NCBI GenBank assembly: GCA_949825045.1
Contig: OX463824.1
Span: 24,350,501-24,414,500, forward strand
Length of the DNA stretch: 64,000 nucleotides
Direction of reading: 5' to 3'
From: Argyresthia goedartella
Lineage: Eukaryota > Arthropoda > Insecta > Lepidoptera > Argyresthiidae
The position numbers and the translations under genes are program-made. The notes under the pieces were generated by a model, which made no database searches, had not been told where the DNA came from, and saw nothing but the letters and a program-made list of their open reading frames with translations. Positions within the stretch are counted from its first letter, which is position 1. Each line of letters opens with the position of its first letter. This document shows, piece by piece, positions 12,356 through 23,176 of this stretch.

Positions 12356-12359
12356 TGTA

Positions 12360-12795
12360 CAAAAAAAAACAGCCAAGTGCGAGTGGGACTCGCGCAGGAA
12401 GGGTTCCGTACTACCGCACAATTGTAGGGATGGTTTGGAGTGAATAGTGTGGATTTTACGTAGCAAAATGTTGTTCACAAAGTTATTGGTGCGGCTACTT
12501 TCACACTCCATATACGCAACCAGGTGCATTCATATGTTTGTATGTGGTACTGAAAGAATTGTTGTATGAGAGCCCCCTTAAATATTTATATTATTCTGTT
12601 TTTTTGTATTTTTTGTAATAGCGGCAATAGAAATACATCATCTGTGAAAATTTCAACTGTCTACCTATCACGGTTCATGAGATACAGCCTGGTGCCAGAC
12701 GGACGGACGGACAGACGGACAGCGGAGGCTTAGTAATAGGGTCCCGTTTGGCACCCTTTGGGTACGGAAACTTCAAAACGGTCAAGCGCGAAACC
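12360..12795 (-). repeat. GGGTTCCGTA-type dispersed repeat, family A
   Basis: Minus-strand counterpart of 29792-30212. It starts with the gggttccgta/tacggaaccc block at both ends and carries a run of four-base units (gacggacggacagacggacag) at about 12698-12722. No open frame is shared between the copies. Partial copies appear at about 13010-13130 and 39690-39850. Confidence 0.55.
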
Positions 12796-13768
12796 GTACC
12801 ATCGTACAAAACCTAAAAAATAACAAAGTAAATGGAAAAAAAAAAGTGAAAATCACCGAACTTGGTTTCGTACCTACAGATCGCGGATCTGACGTCAAAC
12901 CAATTGCCATCAACGACTGTTAGAGGCACCGCGACATTTTCAATACTATATCAGTTTGCAGACAAAATAAAACACGTCTTTTGTATGGGGAACCCCTTTT
13001 ATTTATAAGATCTCGTATAGTTTATTACTTGTTGATGTAGCGGCATTAGAAATACAGTCCAGCGGACACCGGATAATTGGTAAAAGGCTCTCGTTTGGCT
13101 CCCTTCGTGTACGGAACCCGGAAAAGGCAAAATGTGCTAGCCGGTCGGCCGAACTGCTGGCGGACAAGTTCAAATTCCATGGGCCACTTTGTGGCCCGCG
13201 TGCCTGGGTGTGGCCAGCCTTGATTTAGAATACCGACACCATTCTGGCTATACCAATTCTTATTTAAATCCATATTTTTCCCGTTTAGTTGGACATTTAA
13301 AACATTATTTTCTTTATTCATGTCGCGAATTGTTTTTTTATGTAAGGATTGATTACTCCCAATATCTGGTTTGGTCCAAATTGGTCCAGTTAGCATCAAT
13401 ATGTATCTTTTATCAGCAATAATTTATTACTAAGCGATGGTTTCGTGGGCGGCCGAAGGGAAACAATATGCTATGCACATTGTAATTTATATTTACATTA
13501 CTCACCACCAGAGGTCGCTACTTTGAAAAGATTCATATACAATAAATTGGTAAATGTAGCCCATTGATGTGCATACCGAGCGGAACAGGCCTTTATTCGA
13601 AGTCGAGTGAGATTGAGCCACACTCCACGATGCTCGCTCAGTTAATACAAAATGTATATAACATTTTATGTCATTAAATAATTTTTGTTTTTAGACACTT
13701 ATCCAATATAAATGGTGTATCAGAAAGGTTTAGTAAAATTTTAAGGGATTGTTAGGGATATGAAATAT
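12796..13768. other. Repeat fragments, no gene
   Basis: This stretch holds a partial family A repeat (about 13010-13130) and a minus-strand fragment of SINE family 3 (about 13560-13640). The 117-codon minus-strand frame at 13046-13399 overlaps the repeat and has no recognisable domain. Confidence 0.4.
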
Positions 13769-14237
13769 AATTTATCTACTCACGTATCATAAACCCTCTT
13801 TACTGCGTCCAAAAACCAGCGTTCTGTTACGACCAGCATAATGATAAACTTATTGGTAAAAACTCATTTCTTATCTGAATATTGATCATTATAACCATAA
13901 TGTACCAAAATTTGTCAAATTATGAAGTTCAAATTTCGTACGCTGACGCCCGCCTGCGTGCCGCCCCAAGTTTGTCTGTGAAGTTGGTATTACAGAACAA
14001 GCTAAACAAGTGCAGAGCAGAACTCAATGCCACAATTCTGGTCGAACATGCGGATCCTGAACACATCAAAGAGAGCTTATGATATGTGTGTAGATAAACT
14101 GGTGTATGTAACTGTACATAATTAGACATTAAAACTCTCGAGTGATATTATTATGAAACTCGCCTTCGGCTCGTTTCATAAACCCACTCTCGAGTATTAA
14201 TGCCCTCCATAATGTAGCAGTCACATAAACTACTATT
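13769..14237 (-). mobile_element. Foldback element, copy C
   Basis: Minus-strand copy of the 468-bp foldback family. It preserves the uninterrupted central hairpin (gaaactcgccttcggctcgtttc near 14155), which serves as the empty-site reference for the BEL insertion at 40797-47020. Termini are degenerate and TTAA is not evident on both sides. Confidence 0.55.
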
Positions 14238-14308
14238 ATTGGCAAGAAAACAGTAGATTATAGGATCTTAACATTAAAATATGTGTAGTGTTTTCAGCTT
14301 ATAATATG

Positions 14309-14684
14309 TCACTATAAGATTGTCAAAACCGTTAGTTGATAAACTAGCGGTTTTTTTCTCGTTAGTTGGTTAACTAACGACAGATAGTAAACTGTAGAAT
14401 ACTGATTACTACATGACGCGTTAGGTGATAAACTAACGGTTAAAATCGTTAAATAGTAAACTAGTTCAAACTTGAATTGCAAACAAAATACCAGGGCAAA
14501 CACTGCGGTAGCTCAGGTGAAGACTTCGCTGCGCTCGCCCCCAAATAGTCTTCGTGTTAGGTTGACATGTAAGAATAAAAGAAACGTAAATTCTAAACCC
14601 TCTCGGTGTGGTTTACTATCTGTCGATAGTTGATCTACTAACGCGTTAGTTTATCAACTAACGGTTTTTACTATCTTACGGTGA
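14309..14684. mobile_element. TIR element M1, intact 376-bp copy
   Basis: Left end TCACTATAAGATTGTCAAAA and right end (reverse complement) TCACCGTAAGATAGTAAAAA lead into the shared block ccgttagttgataaacta, giving TIRs of about 38 bp. Two more inverted blocks (cgacagatagtaaact / agtttactatctgtcg type) lie inside. There is no open frame. The copy at 35575-38051 is the same element swollen by nested LINEs. No clear target duplication was found. Confidence 0.65.
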
Positions 14685-14729
14685 TTAGTATAAGCATGCA
14701 AAATTATAATCATCATAGCAACAGATGAT

Positions 14730-15330
14730 TTAAGCAGCGTCCGATAAACATCTGCGCTCGTGACTATACAGTCCAATCCTGGAGCGGCAGACACCGCCGC
14801 CCGCGTGGCACACGTATTGTGATGCTGCTGGTAGTGCGTGCGGTCTGGGCGTTATAATATGCCGTTTAGCCCTTTCTGCAGCCAGAGCATCAAACCAGGC
14901 CCTGTTATGTGTTCTGCGACCCTCCGCGACATCCCACCTCCACTCGTCTCGGTCGGTGACGAGCTCATCCCATCTGCTGTCTGCGATTTTGAACGCGGCC
15001 AAGTCATGCTTGGCGCAGTCTTCGAAAGGCTGGGCCCATCCGACTGGTCTCTTGGCGTGCGCGACTTCACTCAGGCGGGTTTGCCTAGGCTTACTTCATG
15101 CGATGCACATGTCCGAGCCACCGCAGCCGCCTCTGCTTCAGCATTGCGGTGATGCTGTGCGTCTGTTTGGCCTTGAGCACAGCCGTGTTTGTGGTACGGT
15201 CCCTCTATGTGGTGCCGAGTATGCTCCAAAGGCTCCGCAGGTTGAAGGTTCTCGACTCGACTCGACGTTCGTGTTTTGCGAATGATGTCCAGTTTTCTGC
15301 TTACTTGCTTGGTACTTATAAAGCATGCCT
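14730..15330 (-). pseudogene. LINE reverse transcriptase C-terminus, truncated
   Basis: Reading the minus strand, blocks appear in the order known for RTE/CR1-type retrotransposon polyproteins: RRLRWLGHVHRM near 15110, then GRPRQTRL-like and KRPVGW, FEDCAKHDLAAF, W-LVTDRDEWR, and a final zinc-finger-like VCHAGGGVCRSRIGLYSHERRC before the stop at 14730. The first finger cysteine pair is altered (CHAGGGVC where CxxC is usual). At least one frame change separates the WLGHVHRM block from the rest. The catalytic RT core is absent, so this is a 5'-truncated copy. Confidence 0.65.
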
Positions 15331-15379
15331 GGTGAACAAGTCGACCCGAATGGCCGAGTCGGCAGGGGGGACAGGGATG

Positions 15380-15545
15380 CACGGCCCAGTAATGCTCGGC
15401 CCCGGAATGCCCGACCCCGGAATCGTGGGATTTGGGACGCCAATTCCGGGGCCGGACATTCCTGGGCCAGACAATACTGGGCCGGGCTTTCCGAGGCCGT
15501 GCACTGCCAGTTCGACCCCGGAATGCCCGGCCCCGGAATTGTGGG
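15380..15545 (+). repeat. 15-bp minisatellite, left array
   Basis: Roughly eleven diverged 15-base units such as GGCCCCGGAATGCCC and ATTCCTGGGCCAGAC. Because the unit is a multiple of three, both strands stay open and would read as five-residue units rich in Gly and Pro (GPGMP, IPGPD). This explains the several open frames at 15071-15677, which I do not regard as genes. Confidence 0.65.
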
Positions 15546-16009
15546 ACGTCTCTCATTGGCTGGAAATACTGGCTTCTGATTGGTCGAACATTTTCGATTT
15601 AACTTAGACGAATCTAAGGCCTTGGTCATAGGAGTGAGGTTTTTTTGTAAGCAAATTTTAACATTCACTTGACACATAGCATAACCTATTATTATTCATA
15701 TTTGGTTATTTTAAAATAAGAACAAACTCAATTCTGCTATTTGTAAAAAAATATAACACTGTGAAGACTGAGTTCAAGTGCATCATATTTATTGAGTCAA
15801 ATTTGGCTAGAGTAGGTTATTGTGGCTAAATTTCAATTGGGTTATAGGTTAGGTTGGAACTTAGAAGAAGCCAAACCGAAGCGTAGGGGAGCGAAGCGTA
15901 TGCAAATACAATACAAAAAAAAACATTTAATGATATTAATATATTTTTTGAGATAGAGACACTATGAACACACCCTAATCTCTGATGTAGCAGTTATCTA
16001 TGGTACTCG

Positions 16010-16170
16010 GGACGCCAATTCCGGGGCCGGGCATTCCGGGGTCGAGCACTATTTTGTACGGCCACGGAATGCTCGGCCCAGGAATGCCCGACCCCGGAAT
16101 CGTGGGCTTTCGGGACGCCAATTCCGGGGCCGGACATTCCTGGGCCGGACAATACTGGGCCGGGCATTAC
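16010..16170 (+). repeat. 15-bp minisatellite, right array
   Basis: Same 15-base unit as 15380-15545. Read from the right end inward on the minus strand, it mirrors the left array. The open frames at 15994-16296 are by-products. Confidence 0.6.
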
Positions 16171-16429
16171 AAGGACTCGTCGGCAGTGACCCTGCCTACA
16201 AAGCCAAGGGTCCCGGTTTCGAGTCCCGGTGGGGGCAAATATTTGTTTGATGAGAACGGATGTTTGTACCCTAGTCATGGTTGTTTATTTATCTAAGTAT
16301 AATATTTATCTATATAAGTATGTATATCGTTGTCTAGTACCCAAGATACAGGGAATCCTAGTTTGAGGCTAGATCAATGTGTGTAAATTGTGTCCAAGGT
16401 ATTATTATTATTATTATAAGTATTTTAGT

Positions 16430-17334
16430 TCTTAATGAAAGGTGTTTATTGTCCCATAGTCTTGTACGCAGGTTCCCGAAATAAATTACAATAGTTATTA
16501 GATTTCAATTGATGTAATAGCGCAATATCAATGTAAATATTTTCAAAATAAATTACCATTTCTATAATTTAAATTTGAAATGTCATAATTTTTGTATAAA
16601 TATTATTTCTTATAATTTAAATATTCTTTAGTAAAGACACATAGGTAATTCAATGAATGTCAACAAACACGATACCCCTTTTTCGCAGACAAAAATAAAC
16701 GAATTAAACAGTTTCATAATGGATCTATGGTTAATTTCGATGCCTTACGAATTTTGTCGAGTGTTACTCTTACATAACTTTGTTTACATTATTTTAACAC
16801 TTAATTGGACTCAAGCATTATACCACCCAATCTTTTCAACCTTATGGATGAAAATTAATGAAAAAATGACAATAAAAAAATGCAACTCAGGCCCATTAAA
16901 GGGAAATACCTATTTGTCTCGAGTGAGTGACAATAAGTAAATAATAAAATACGTTTTCTAAACATTTCTTAATTTACAGAAAATAAAGAATTTAAAACTA
17001 ACATAACATCACGCAGAGAACGCCTGCTTAAGTTGCGCTAAAAAGGGGCTAGCCCTTCACCGAAAAGTAAAAAGTTTTAAGCTTAAAGTTAATAAAATAA
17101 TCTTCCTTCGTTTTTTTAGGCAGCAACTTTGTCAAGGTGATTTAAAAAAAACCTCTCTTCTTAACATCCCCAATAAGCTCAGGAGCAGTAAAAAAGCAGG
17201 GATCGTAAACCGGTGGCGCAATTACTTATTTTAAATAAAACGTGTTAACGTTAACTTCTTCGGGGCACTTCAGTAGGTGAAATGTGAGCGTTATATGGGG
17301 GGCTACTTTTGTTGATGTATTCAGGATGCGGTGA
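16430..17334. other. No gene recognised
   Basis: AT-rich sequence with short direct repeats of ataatttaaat near 16565 and 16612. The 95-codon frame at 16653-16940 has no motif or start context I can support. Confidence 0.35.
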
Positions 17335-17816
17335 AAATGTACTGAGCGAATGAATGAATGATTGAATAAATGAATGAATGGTGCCTCTCCAGCCAGGGTT
17401 TTAAACCTGATCCAGTCTTTCGGCCGGCATACCAGAGGGCACAAGTTTTGGAAGGAGGGGGTGTGACCTGCTCGTCAAGAAGGAAAGAAGGGTAATTTAA
17501 ATCGACCGACTCTTCAGCCAATATAGGATATGTGGAATGGAGAGGATGTGGGATTTGGAGAGCAGCAGTTGTTTTCGTCGAATTATTGCCATCCTTCTAC
17601 GTTCCAGTATCCTTGTATCCATTCGCTGACTAATGTACTGCTTGGTTTTCTGAGAGCCGTCAGCCGTCGTCTTTTTAAAGATGACATTTCTTCATGGCTT
17701 GAAATATATTTATCATTATCTCCTAGAAGCACATTCAGTCCTTCCAATAGCTGCCTAAAAACTTCAGTTTTTTTTCCAAATATTAGTTGACTTCGTCTTT
17801 TGTCTTCACTGTGCAT
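17335..17816 (-). mobile_element. 5'-truncated LINE with GAAT-type tail
   Basis: Minus-strand LINE 3' end. The 3'UTR block (about 17380-17580) matches 35870-36065 closely, and the tail is an aatg/gaat tetranucleotide run at 17343-17379. Upstream in element direction a 77-codon frame (17816-17583) begins KRRSQLIFGKKTEVFRQL and may be the C-terminal part of the element's protein. No catalytic motif is present. Confidence 0.5.
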
Positions 17817-17819
17817 TCA

Positions 17820-18834
17820 AAATCTGTTAGTCCCTAGGCGCTATGCTAAAATTTTGTCCGTGATCTTTTCTTAACGGTGCGTGCACGGTTTTTTTTTGTT
17901 TTTGGGCCTAAGCTGAGATAACTTTTGCATTGGCAACTACCTGCTGTTTTTCGTTCTTTATTGTATTGTGGACTTTTGAAATTTGACGTGAGAACACCGC
18001 TCGCCATTTTTATTTATATACACGTATATTTTTTATCTCCGTGTACAACACTTTAATTCACAAGGCAATAAGCACATCACTCACCCGGGATATTACAAAT
18101 CTACTGCATATTCCTTACATTTCGCAACACTTGTTTAGTTTACCATACTTCATTATGTGATTTACACGAAAATATACACTTAAACACTTTATTGGGTTTT
18201 AAAATAATAACTACGATGGTAAAAATAATAATAACTATGGCATTATTCGAGTCCCGTTTTTTTTTTGTTTTTCACATTTCGTATTCCACGCCACAGCTAC
18301 TGACGCTGGGGAGTACCTTTGTCTTTGTCTCGTGGAATGTTAGGGATTTCCAGTTTTTGTTTAGGAAATTTGAGATTTAAATTTCAGTAACACTAATCTA
18401 CACTAAATTGAACCATATTCAAATCACTTAGCAAGGTTATCATACACTGTAAAGTTCAGTACACTTTATCACTCAGTCGCGTCGATAATCACTTTAAAAA
18501 TAATATTATAATAATATACCTTTGAGATTTAAATAAAATAATACGACATTAAGTTATACAGTGTCCTTTCAGAAGACGTGACACTGTTGTTTCTTATTTA
18601 TTCGTCTACCCTTCATGGCTTAGAGATCACGGAGTTTTTCGATTTGTAGATATAACAAACAGGCGATAATTGTGTTGTACCTAGATAGGTTGTTAGAATA
18701 TGACATGGCGCGCTATGAAATATCGCTCTTTTGACGATTTTGTCTCCATCTGGTGGAAGTAATACTACCCATTTTGCCAAACGTATACTCGTAGTGGTTT
18801 AATGATTGATCATTTAATAATTAAACGGTCTCAC
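17820..18834. other. No gene recognised; possible intron of the exon at 18835
   Basis: Non-repetitive AT-rich DNA. If the minus-strand exon at 18835-18975 is real, this would be its first intron. I found no convincing downstream exon here. Confidence 0.3.
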
Positions 18835-18975
18835 CTGAATCTGTGCCAAATATTTTATCATCTTCCTTACGAAAGATGCTGCTCGCGCTAACGCAGCCCC
18901 TCTTTCTCCAGGGTCAGGGCATTTACTGTCATCACAGAGCTTTGCAACTTTACATACAGCACAAATAACACACAT
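18835..18975 (-). CDS. Candidate first coding exon of an unrecognised host gene
   Basis: On the minus strand an ATG at 18975 opens 47 codons that end exactly at a consensus splice donor (CAG followed by GTGAGA, GT at 18834-18833), phase 0. The frame upstream of the ATG meets a stop within about 30 codons, so this Met is the natural start. The peptide begins MCVICAVCKVAKLC and then has DDSKCPDPGERGAALARAA with a lysine-rich helix-like end (FVRKMIKYLAQIQ). It is cysteine-rich at the N-terminus and could be a short signal sequence followed by a CxxxxC mature start. I do not recognise the family. Codon use differs from the surrounding AT-rich DNA, and no transposon match was seen. Other exons were not located, so the call is tentative. 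Confidence 0.35.
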
Positions 18976-20299
18976 AATTACAAGCACATAACGAACTTTG
19001 TTTGAAGCAAAAGCACAAAATACATTATAGTGTAAAACTTAAATTCAAGAATCACTTCACACCAGCAGTCACGATAGGTCATTTTGGAAAAAAAGGGTCT
19101 ATTATCTTACGGAGAACCCAGGACACGTCCGCTTGTCTCTGCACCCTCAAGCCAACCCCCTCAAAGGGCGGTAGAAATGTACTGTACAAAAATTATTTTG
19201 AATTAAAGATATGGTGTGCAAACCAAAAAATATAAAAAATAGCGTCACACTGTTTTCCATACAGAGTTGTACTGGCACAGTAACGACCAATGCTTGAGCA
19301 ATTTGTCAACATATAAATATACTAGGTTTCATGGTTGGGTTTAGGTCAAGTCATAATGTTATTGGTTTAATAGTAGTAATTGCATAAATTTAAAATATAT
19401 TTTTTATTTTATTTTCTAACGTTAAAGTCGCAATAAATAATTTTATTTAGACAGAGAAAAAGAAAATAAATCAAGAAAATATATTATATTTAAATTAATT
19501 CAAGCGGTTTTATCTGCGTTCGAAATACTCCGAACGAAACAAGCGCCATTTTTTGTAAAGATTTCTCGTCCTTCTGAAAATTACGGTCTTCCAACCACAT
19601 AGCTAATTCTTATTATTTATTTCTTAATTTTTTAGATTCGTGTTTTTTTTATTTTTACCCGACTGCGGCGAAGCCCAAAAAGAGGTTTTAATCTTCTGCC
19701 TTAAACAACAAATTACATGTTTTTCCAATTTTTATTATAACTACAAAAATATAACAACACGATTATTATGACATTCTACCTGAATTAAATTCTATTCGAC
19801 CTAGTCGCTAAACACAGCCAGAGATGGTGATCTGGATAAAAATAAAACTTGTTATTTTTTTGTTATACCTTGTGCAAACACACCGTCAACAACACAAATA
19901 CAGCCACCACGAAAAGACGATGTCAGGGGTCGTAAACTAGCACCCACCGCATCAATTTCGGTACAAAGTGCCGCATAAAACTGTTGACAATCTCTTCTTT
20001 AACGCTTCCCAGATTGTTAACTGCTGAGACGAGAGTCAACTCTCTATGTAGAAAACCACGAATATTACGCGAAAGTTAGTATAAAAAATAAAGGGTAGTT
20101 CCATCTCACTAGTTTTACCTATAGTTTGTTTGTTTGACTCAAAGGTCAGATATTTTTATCTTTCTTTTAAGTATCTCACTGAACAAACAGATTTATTTAT
20201 TTTGTCTATGATTTATAGCGATAGCTTTTGTTTTAATACCCTTATTTAATAGGTCCCCAAAATACTGAAATCTGACTATTCAATCCAAGCCATTGTAAG
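18976..20299. other. No gene recognised
   Basis: AT-rich, no dispersed repeat or coding block identified. It could hold the promoter and leader of the candidate exon at 18835-18975, but no core promoter element is convincing. Confidence 0.35.
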
Positions 20300-20305
20300 G
20301 TTCGC

Positions 20306-20451
20306 TGCACACGCACTATGCCACAACCATGCCACGACCACAAAAGGCAGAAAAAAGGGGTTAAAGCGGGCTACGTCACAACCACTATATGTAGACATTC
20401 TATATAGAAAAAGTGGTTGTGGCGTGGTTGTGGTCCGTGTGTGGCGTGGCT
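20306..20451. repeat. Imperfect foldback rich in CCACAACCA
   Basis: The left arm (gccacaaccatgccacgaccac near 20330) pairs with the right arm near 20412-20450 (gtggttgtggcgtggttgtgg). The right arm itself contains the unit twice. No coding content. Confidence 0.5.
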
Positions 20452-23092
20452 AATAGCATTAACCATTTACGTAAACGGGTGTCACTGTACCGCTGCCACC
20501 CCGTACGGTTCCCCATTTAGATCCATATTAATGCTCACCATGATAGAAAAAACTCTTCTGGACCTGGTTAAAAAAACTCAGTTTATGTCAAGTCGTTTTC
20601 AAAACTCTCCAAAGAGTTAGAGATAAAAGAAAAGCAATCTTCTTGGTAGTGGCACCTAATATCATAAAAAATTTATGCTTATAGAGTTTATATATTCTTA
20701 TAAAACCCTGTTCTAAACTAACTTTAGGACATAAACACTTCCTGGGTCACCAAATGCGACGTTTTTACACGTATCCGGAAAATAAATGTAAACCCGCTTA
20801 CAAACAAGGGCCATTCCATTACTTTCGCGCCAAATCACACCTTACGCCATTTTGCGTAGCGATGACAATAAGATGTTTAACTTCTTTTTTATTGTCCCAC
20901 CTTTCGCGTTTGACAACTTTGGATGAACGTTTTTATTGTAACCTTTTGAAAAAGTACTGATACTCCGTTCGTGGCAGAGTGAAACGTATCCTTAGCGTAT
21001 AGGGTACAGAATTGGATGAAGTGTAAGGTAAGATTTGAGTGTTGCCAATAAATAAAGTTTTTCGGTATACTCTAACGTTTGCCGTATGTCGATAGGATTT
21101 TTTGAGCGAATAATATCTCTGATACTTCATCCTTAAGGTAAATTCTTCAACGTCCTATCAAATATTTGTTCTATTTTACCAAATGCTTTACGACAAAGTC
21201 TCACATTTGTTTTCTGAATAATTGTCTTTTTGATGCTTAGGTTACAACAACAGACATTTTGTAATGTTATGGGCAAGCCGCGGACCTAAAGTCCGTTTAT
21301 GGGTTTTCTATGAGAATGTTATTTGCGTGAAACAAATCCAGGCTTTATTCGAAATTTTATTGGATGTAAAACGAGAAAAAAGGTTTATAAGAAATCGTCT
21401 GCATAAAAAGTGAGTGCTGATAATAATGGAAAGTTTTAGTTCGCTAAGATTCTTTTTCAAAAAGCTGTAGGGAAGGGAATACAAATAAGAGGAACAATGA
21501 AATGGGAGAGAAAGGGTTAATAATCCGGAAAATATTACAAGTGTTCTTCTTTGATACTTCTCACAAAAGAACTTATAAAGAATCTTGATGAAGGTTTGCG
21601 GTTAATTTGGTAGCAATTCTTTTCTTTCTTTCATATTCGAATACTTTCGTAACCTCAAACAAGAATAGTTTATTAAGTGTTTCTTGGTTTCTTTCCCATC
21701 TGTTTAAAAACAAACTAGTTGGATATTTATTTATGCACCCATATGCAGTGTATTCCACGGGTGGTGCAACAATTACTTTTATCTCGGATCATCCAGATAA
21801 GCATACATATCTAAAGAGACCTCACTATATCAATATTCAACAACACTACCCTTCTCACATTCACCACACTCTTCACTAACCAAACCCATTTAGCGAAGCT
21901 CCTCAGACGCCGTAAAACATCGGTGTAACTTGAATAAATCAAGTGAACACCACCGGCATGCATTAGCACTGTCCGATGGCCAGTATTTGCTCTAATTTAT
22001 AGTGAATTTTCAATTTGGCCAACACGGACCTCGATCGTAAATCGTCGCGACAATTAAACCGGCCTTCTTGTGAATTTGCGGTTGGGTTGAGTACCCCTGG
22101 ACTAGACTTGGGACAGTCTCGGCAACATTTCTCGGACAAGAGGACATGTTCTGATTTGATTAGGGTAATGTTCCTTCAATTGAAGATGCGTTGCGGACTT
22201 TCCGGTTTTAGGATTTAGGAGACACTCGATTTATGAGACATGTATTGTCTGTGTGTCTGCCACCCCAGAGTGTTATGAGACAATTCTGTGTATAGTTTTT
22301 TCCTACATTTGCAAACACATTTCAACGAAATCTTCAAAATGTCAACTTCGTAAATAAATTGAGGACGGGCGCCGATAATGAAAAATGTAAACAGAGGCGG
22401 CCTTGACACCGTGCCCAATAATACAAATTACTACAGAACGGCGTTCTGTACACGGGTGCATTAACCCCGGGAATCGATAACTCATTACTTTTTTTATTTC
22501 ATTTAAAAATAACAGCTTTTTGTGTTGTGGACGCACCGGCACAGTATATGGCGCAAGCAGAGGCTTCAGGCGCGACGCGAGAGATATTCCGAGCTTTGTG
22601 TTGAGTAGGCAAGACTAATTTTGTTGGAGTTTATTATTATCTATTTGCTTTTAATGGATAAAAATCTGCTAGTTTTTATTATTGTTATTCATCAATAACA
22701 ATAATGAAATCTAACATAAAGCACGGCTCTGCGGGGGCTCTCGAGATTTTTAATCTACCAAGTAATCGTTTGTGGCACAGAGAATATTGTGAGTCCATGG
22801 CTCATGGGTCTGCGCCATACTTGTGTTAGGAACATGACTCAATGGTGTGTACTGTGCTGTAGGTAGTCATCAGGATGAAAAAGAAGTAAAGGACAATTTA
22901 TACTACAAATAGGTATATTTATTTATCATTTTGTACATTGTTTTATTAGTTCTTCTGAGCCACAGACCAGATATCGAGATAGACAGCGAAAGTATACCTA
23001 CTTCGCCTGTTTTTAATAGGCGTACTCCGCTCATCCCGGCTCAGTCGCTCTCTGGCTGTTCGAATGTAAGCCGTGTACTAATAAACATAAAA
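20452..23092. other. No gene recognised
   Basis: Mostly non-repetitive. Moderately GC-rich patches at 22010-22130 and 22360-22600 are not open in a convincing frame. A chance open frame at 21607-21879 lacks motifs. Confidence 0.35.
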
Positions 23093-23176
23093 ATGCCTTA
23101 CTGTGCCGTTGTGAATTGCAAAAACTCAAGCAATGTTGTTTCCAAAGAAAACGACGGCGTTACCTTTCATATATAA
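23093..23176 (+). pseudogene. THAP-type zinc-finger N-terminus (exon or relic)
   Basis: From the ATG at 23093 the frame reads MPYCAVVNCKNSSN, then GVTFH, and stops at 23174. THAP domains begin with exactly this pattern (Met, CxxxxC, a basic-Asn stretch, then a (S/T)FH(R/x)FP block before the later Cys and His ligands). Only the first Cys pair and the FH block are here. The frame ends three codons later without a consensus donor at that point (the sequence continues ATATAAGTAATT). It may be a first exon with an unusual donor, or a relic of a THAP transposase. The rest of the domain was not found nearby. Confidence 0.4.

Larger units (their letters stand above)
15366..16178. mobile_element. hAT-like non-autonomous element, 813 bp, in SINE
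   Basis: It is bracketed by the 8-base direct repeat GTCGGCAG (15358-15365 and 16179-16186), the length typical of hAT insertions. The ends are imperfect inverted repeats (about 45 bp, CGGCCCAGTA, CCCCGGAAT blocks in register). Both ends consist of a 15-bp minisatellite. The interior, 15560-15990, has no open frame of interest and shares about 115 bases with the palindromic element at 48897-49724. hAT assignment rests on the 8-bp duplication only. Confidence 0.55.
15338..16425 (+). mobile_element. tRNA-derived SINE, family 1, split by an insertion
   Basis: The head (A-box TGGCCGAGTCGG) lies at 15338-15365. The rest, with B-box (GTTTCGAGTCCC) and body, resumes at 16179. The intact copies at 35156-35396 and 40033-40279 show the uninterrupted order. 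The tail passes into a tattattattattatta microsatellite at about 16402-16420. Confidence 0.65.

Noticed and set aside
13046..13399. 117-codon minus-strand frame
   Set aside because: It overlaps a dispersed repeat fragment, and no domain or splice context was recognised.
15071..15677. Several 90-180 codon open frames on both strands rich in Gly and Pro
   Set aside because: They result from a 15-base minisatellite whose period is a multiple of three, and they overlap on both strands.
15840..15860. Telomere-like TTAGG motif (gttataggttaggttgg)
   Set aside because: A single short stretch within an interspersed element, not a telomeric array.
16653..16940. 95-codon frame starting MNVNKHDTPF
   Set aside because: AT-driven open frame with no recognisable domain or promoter context. 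Kept only as a note.
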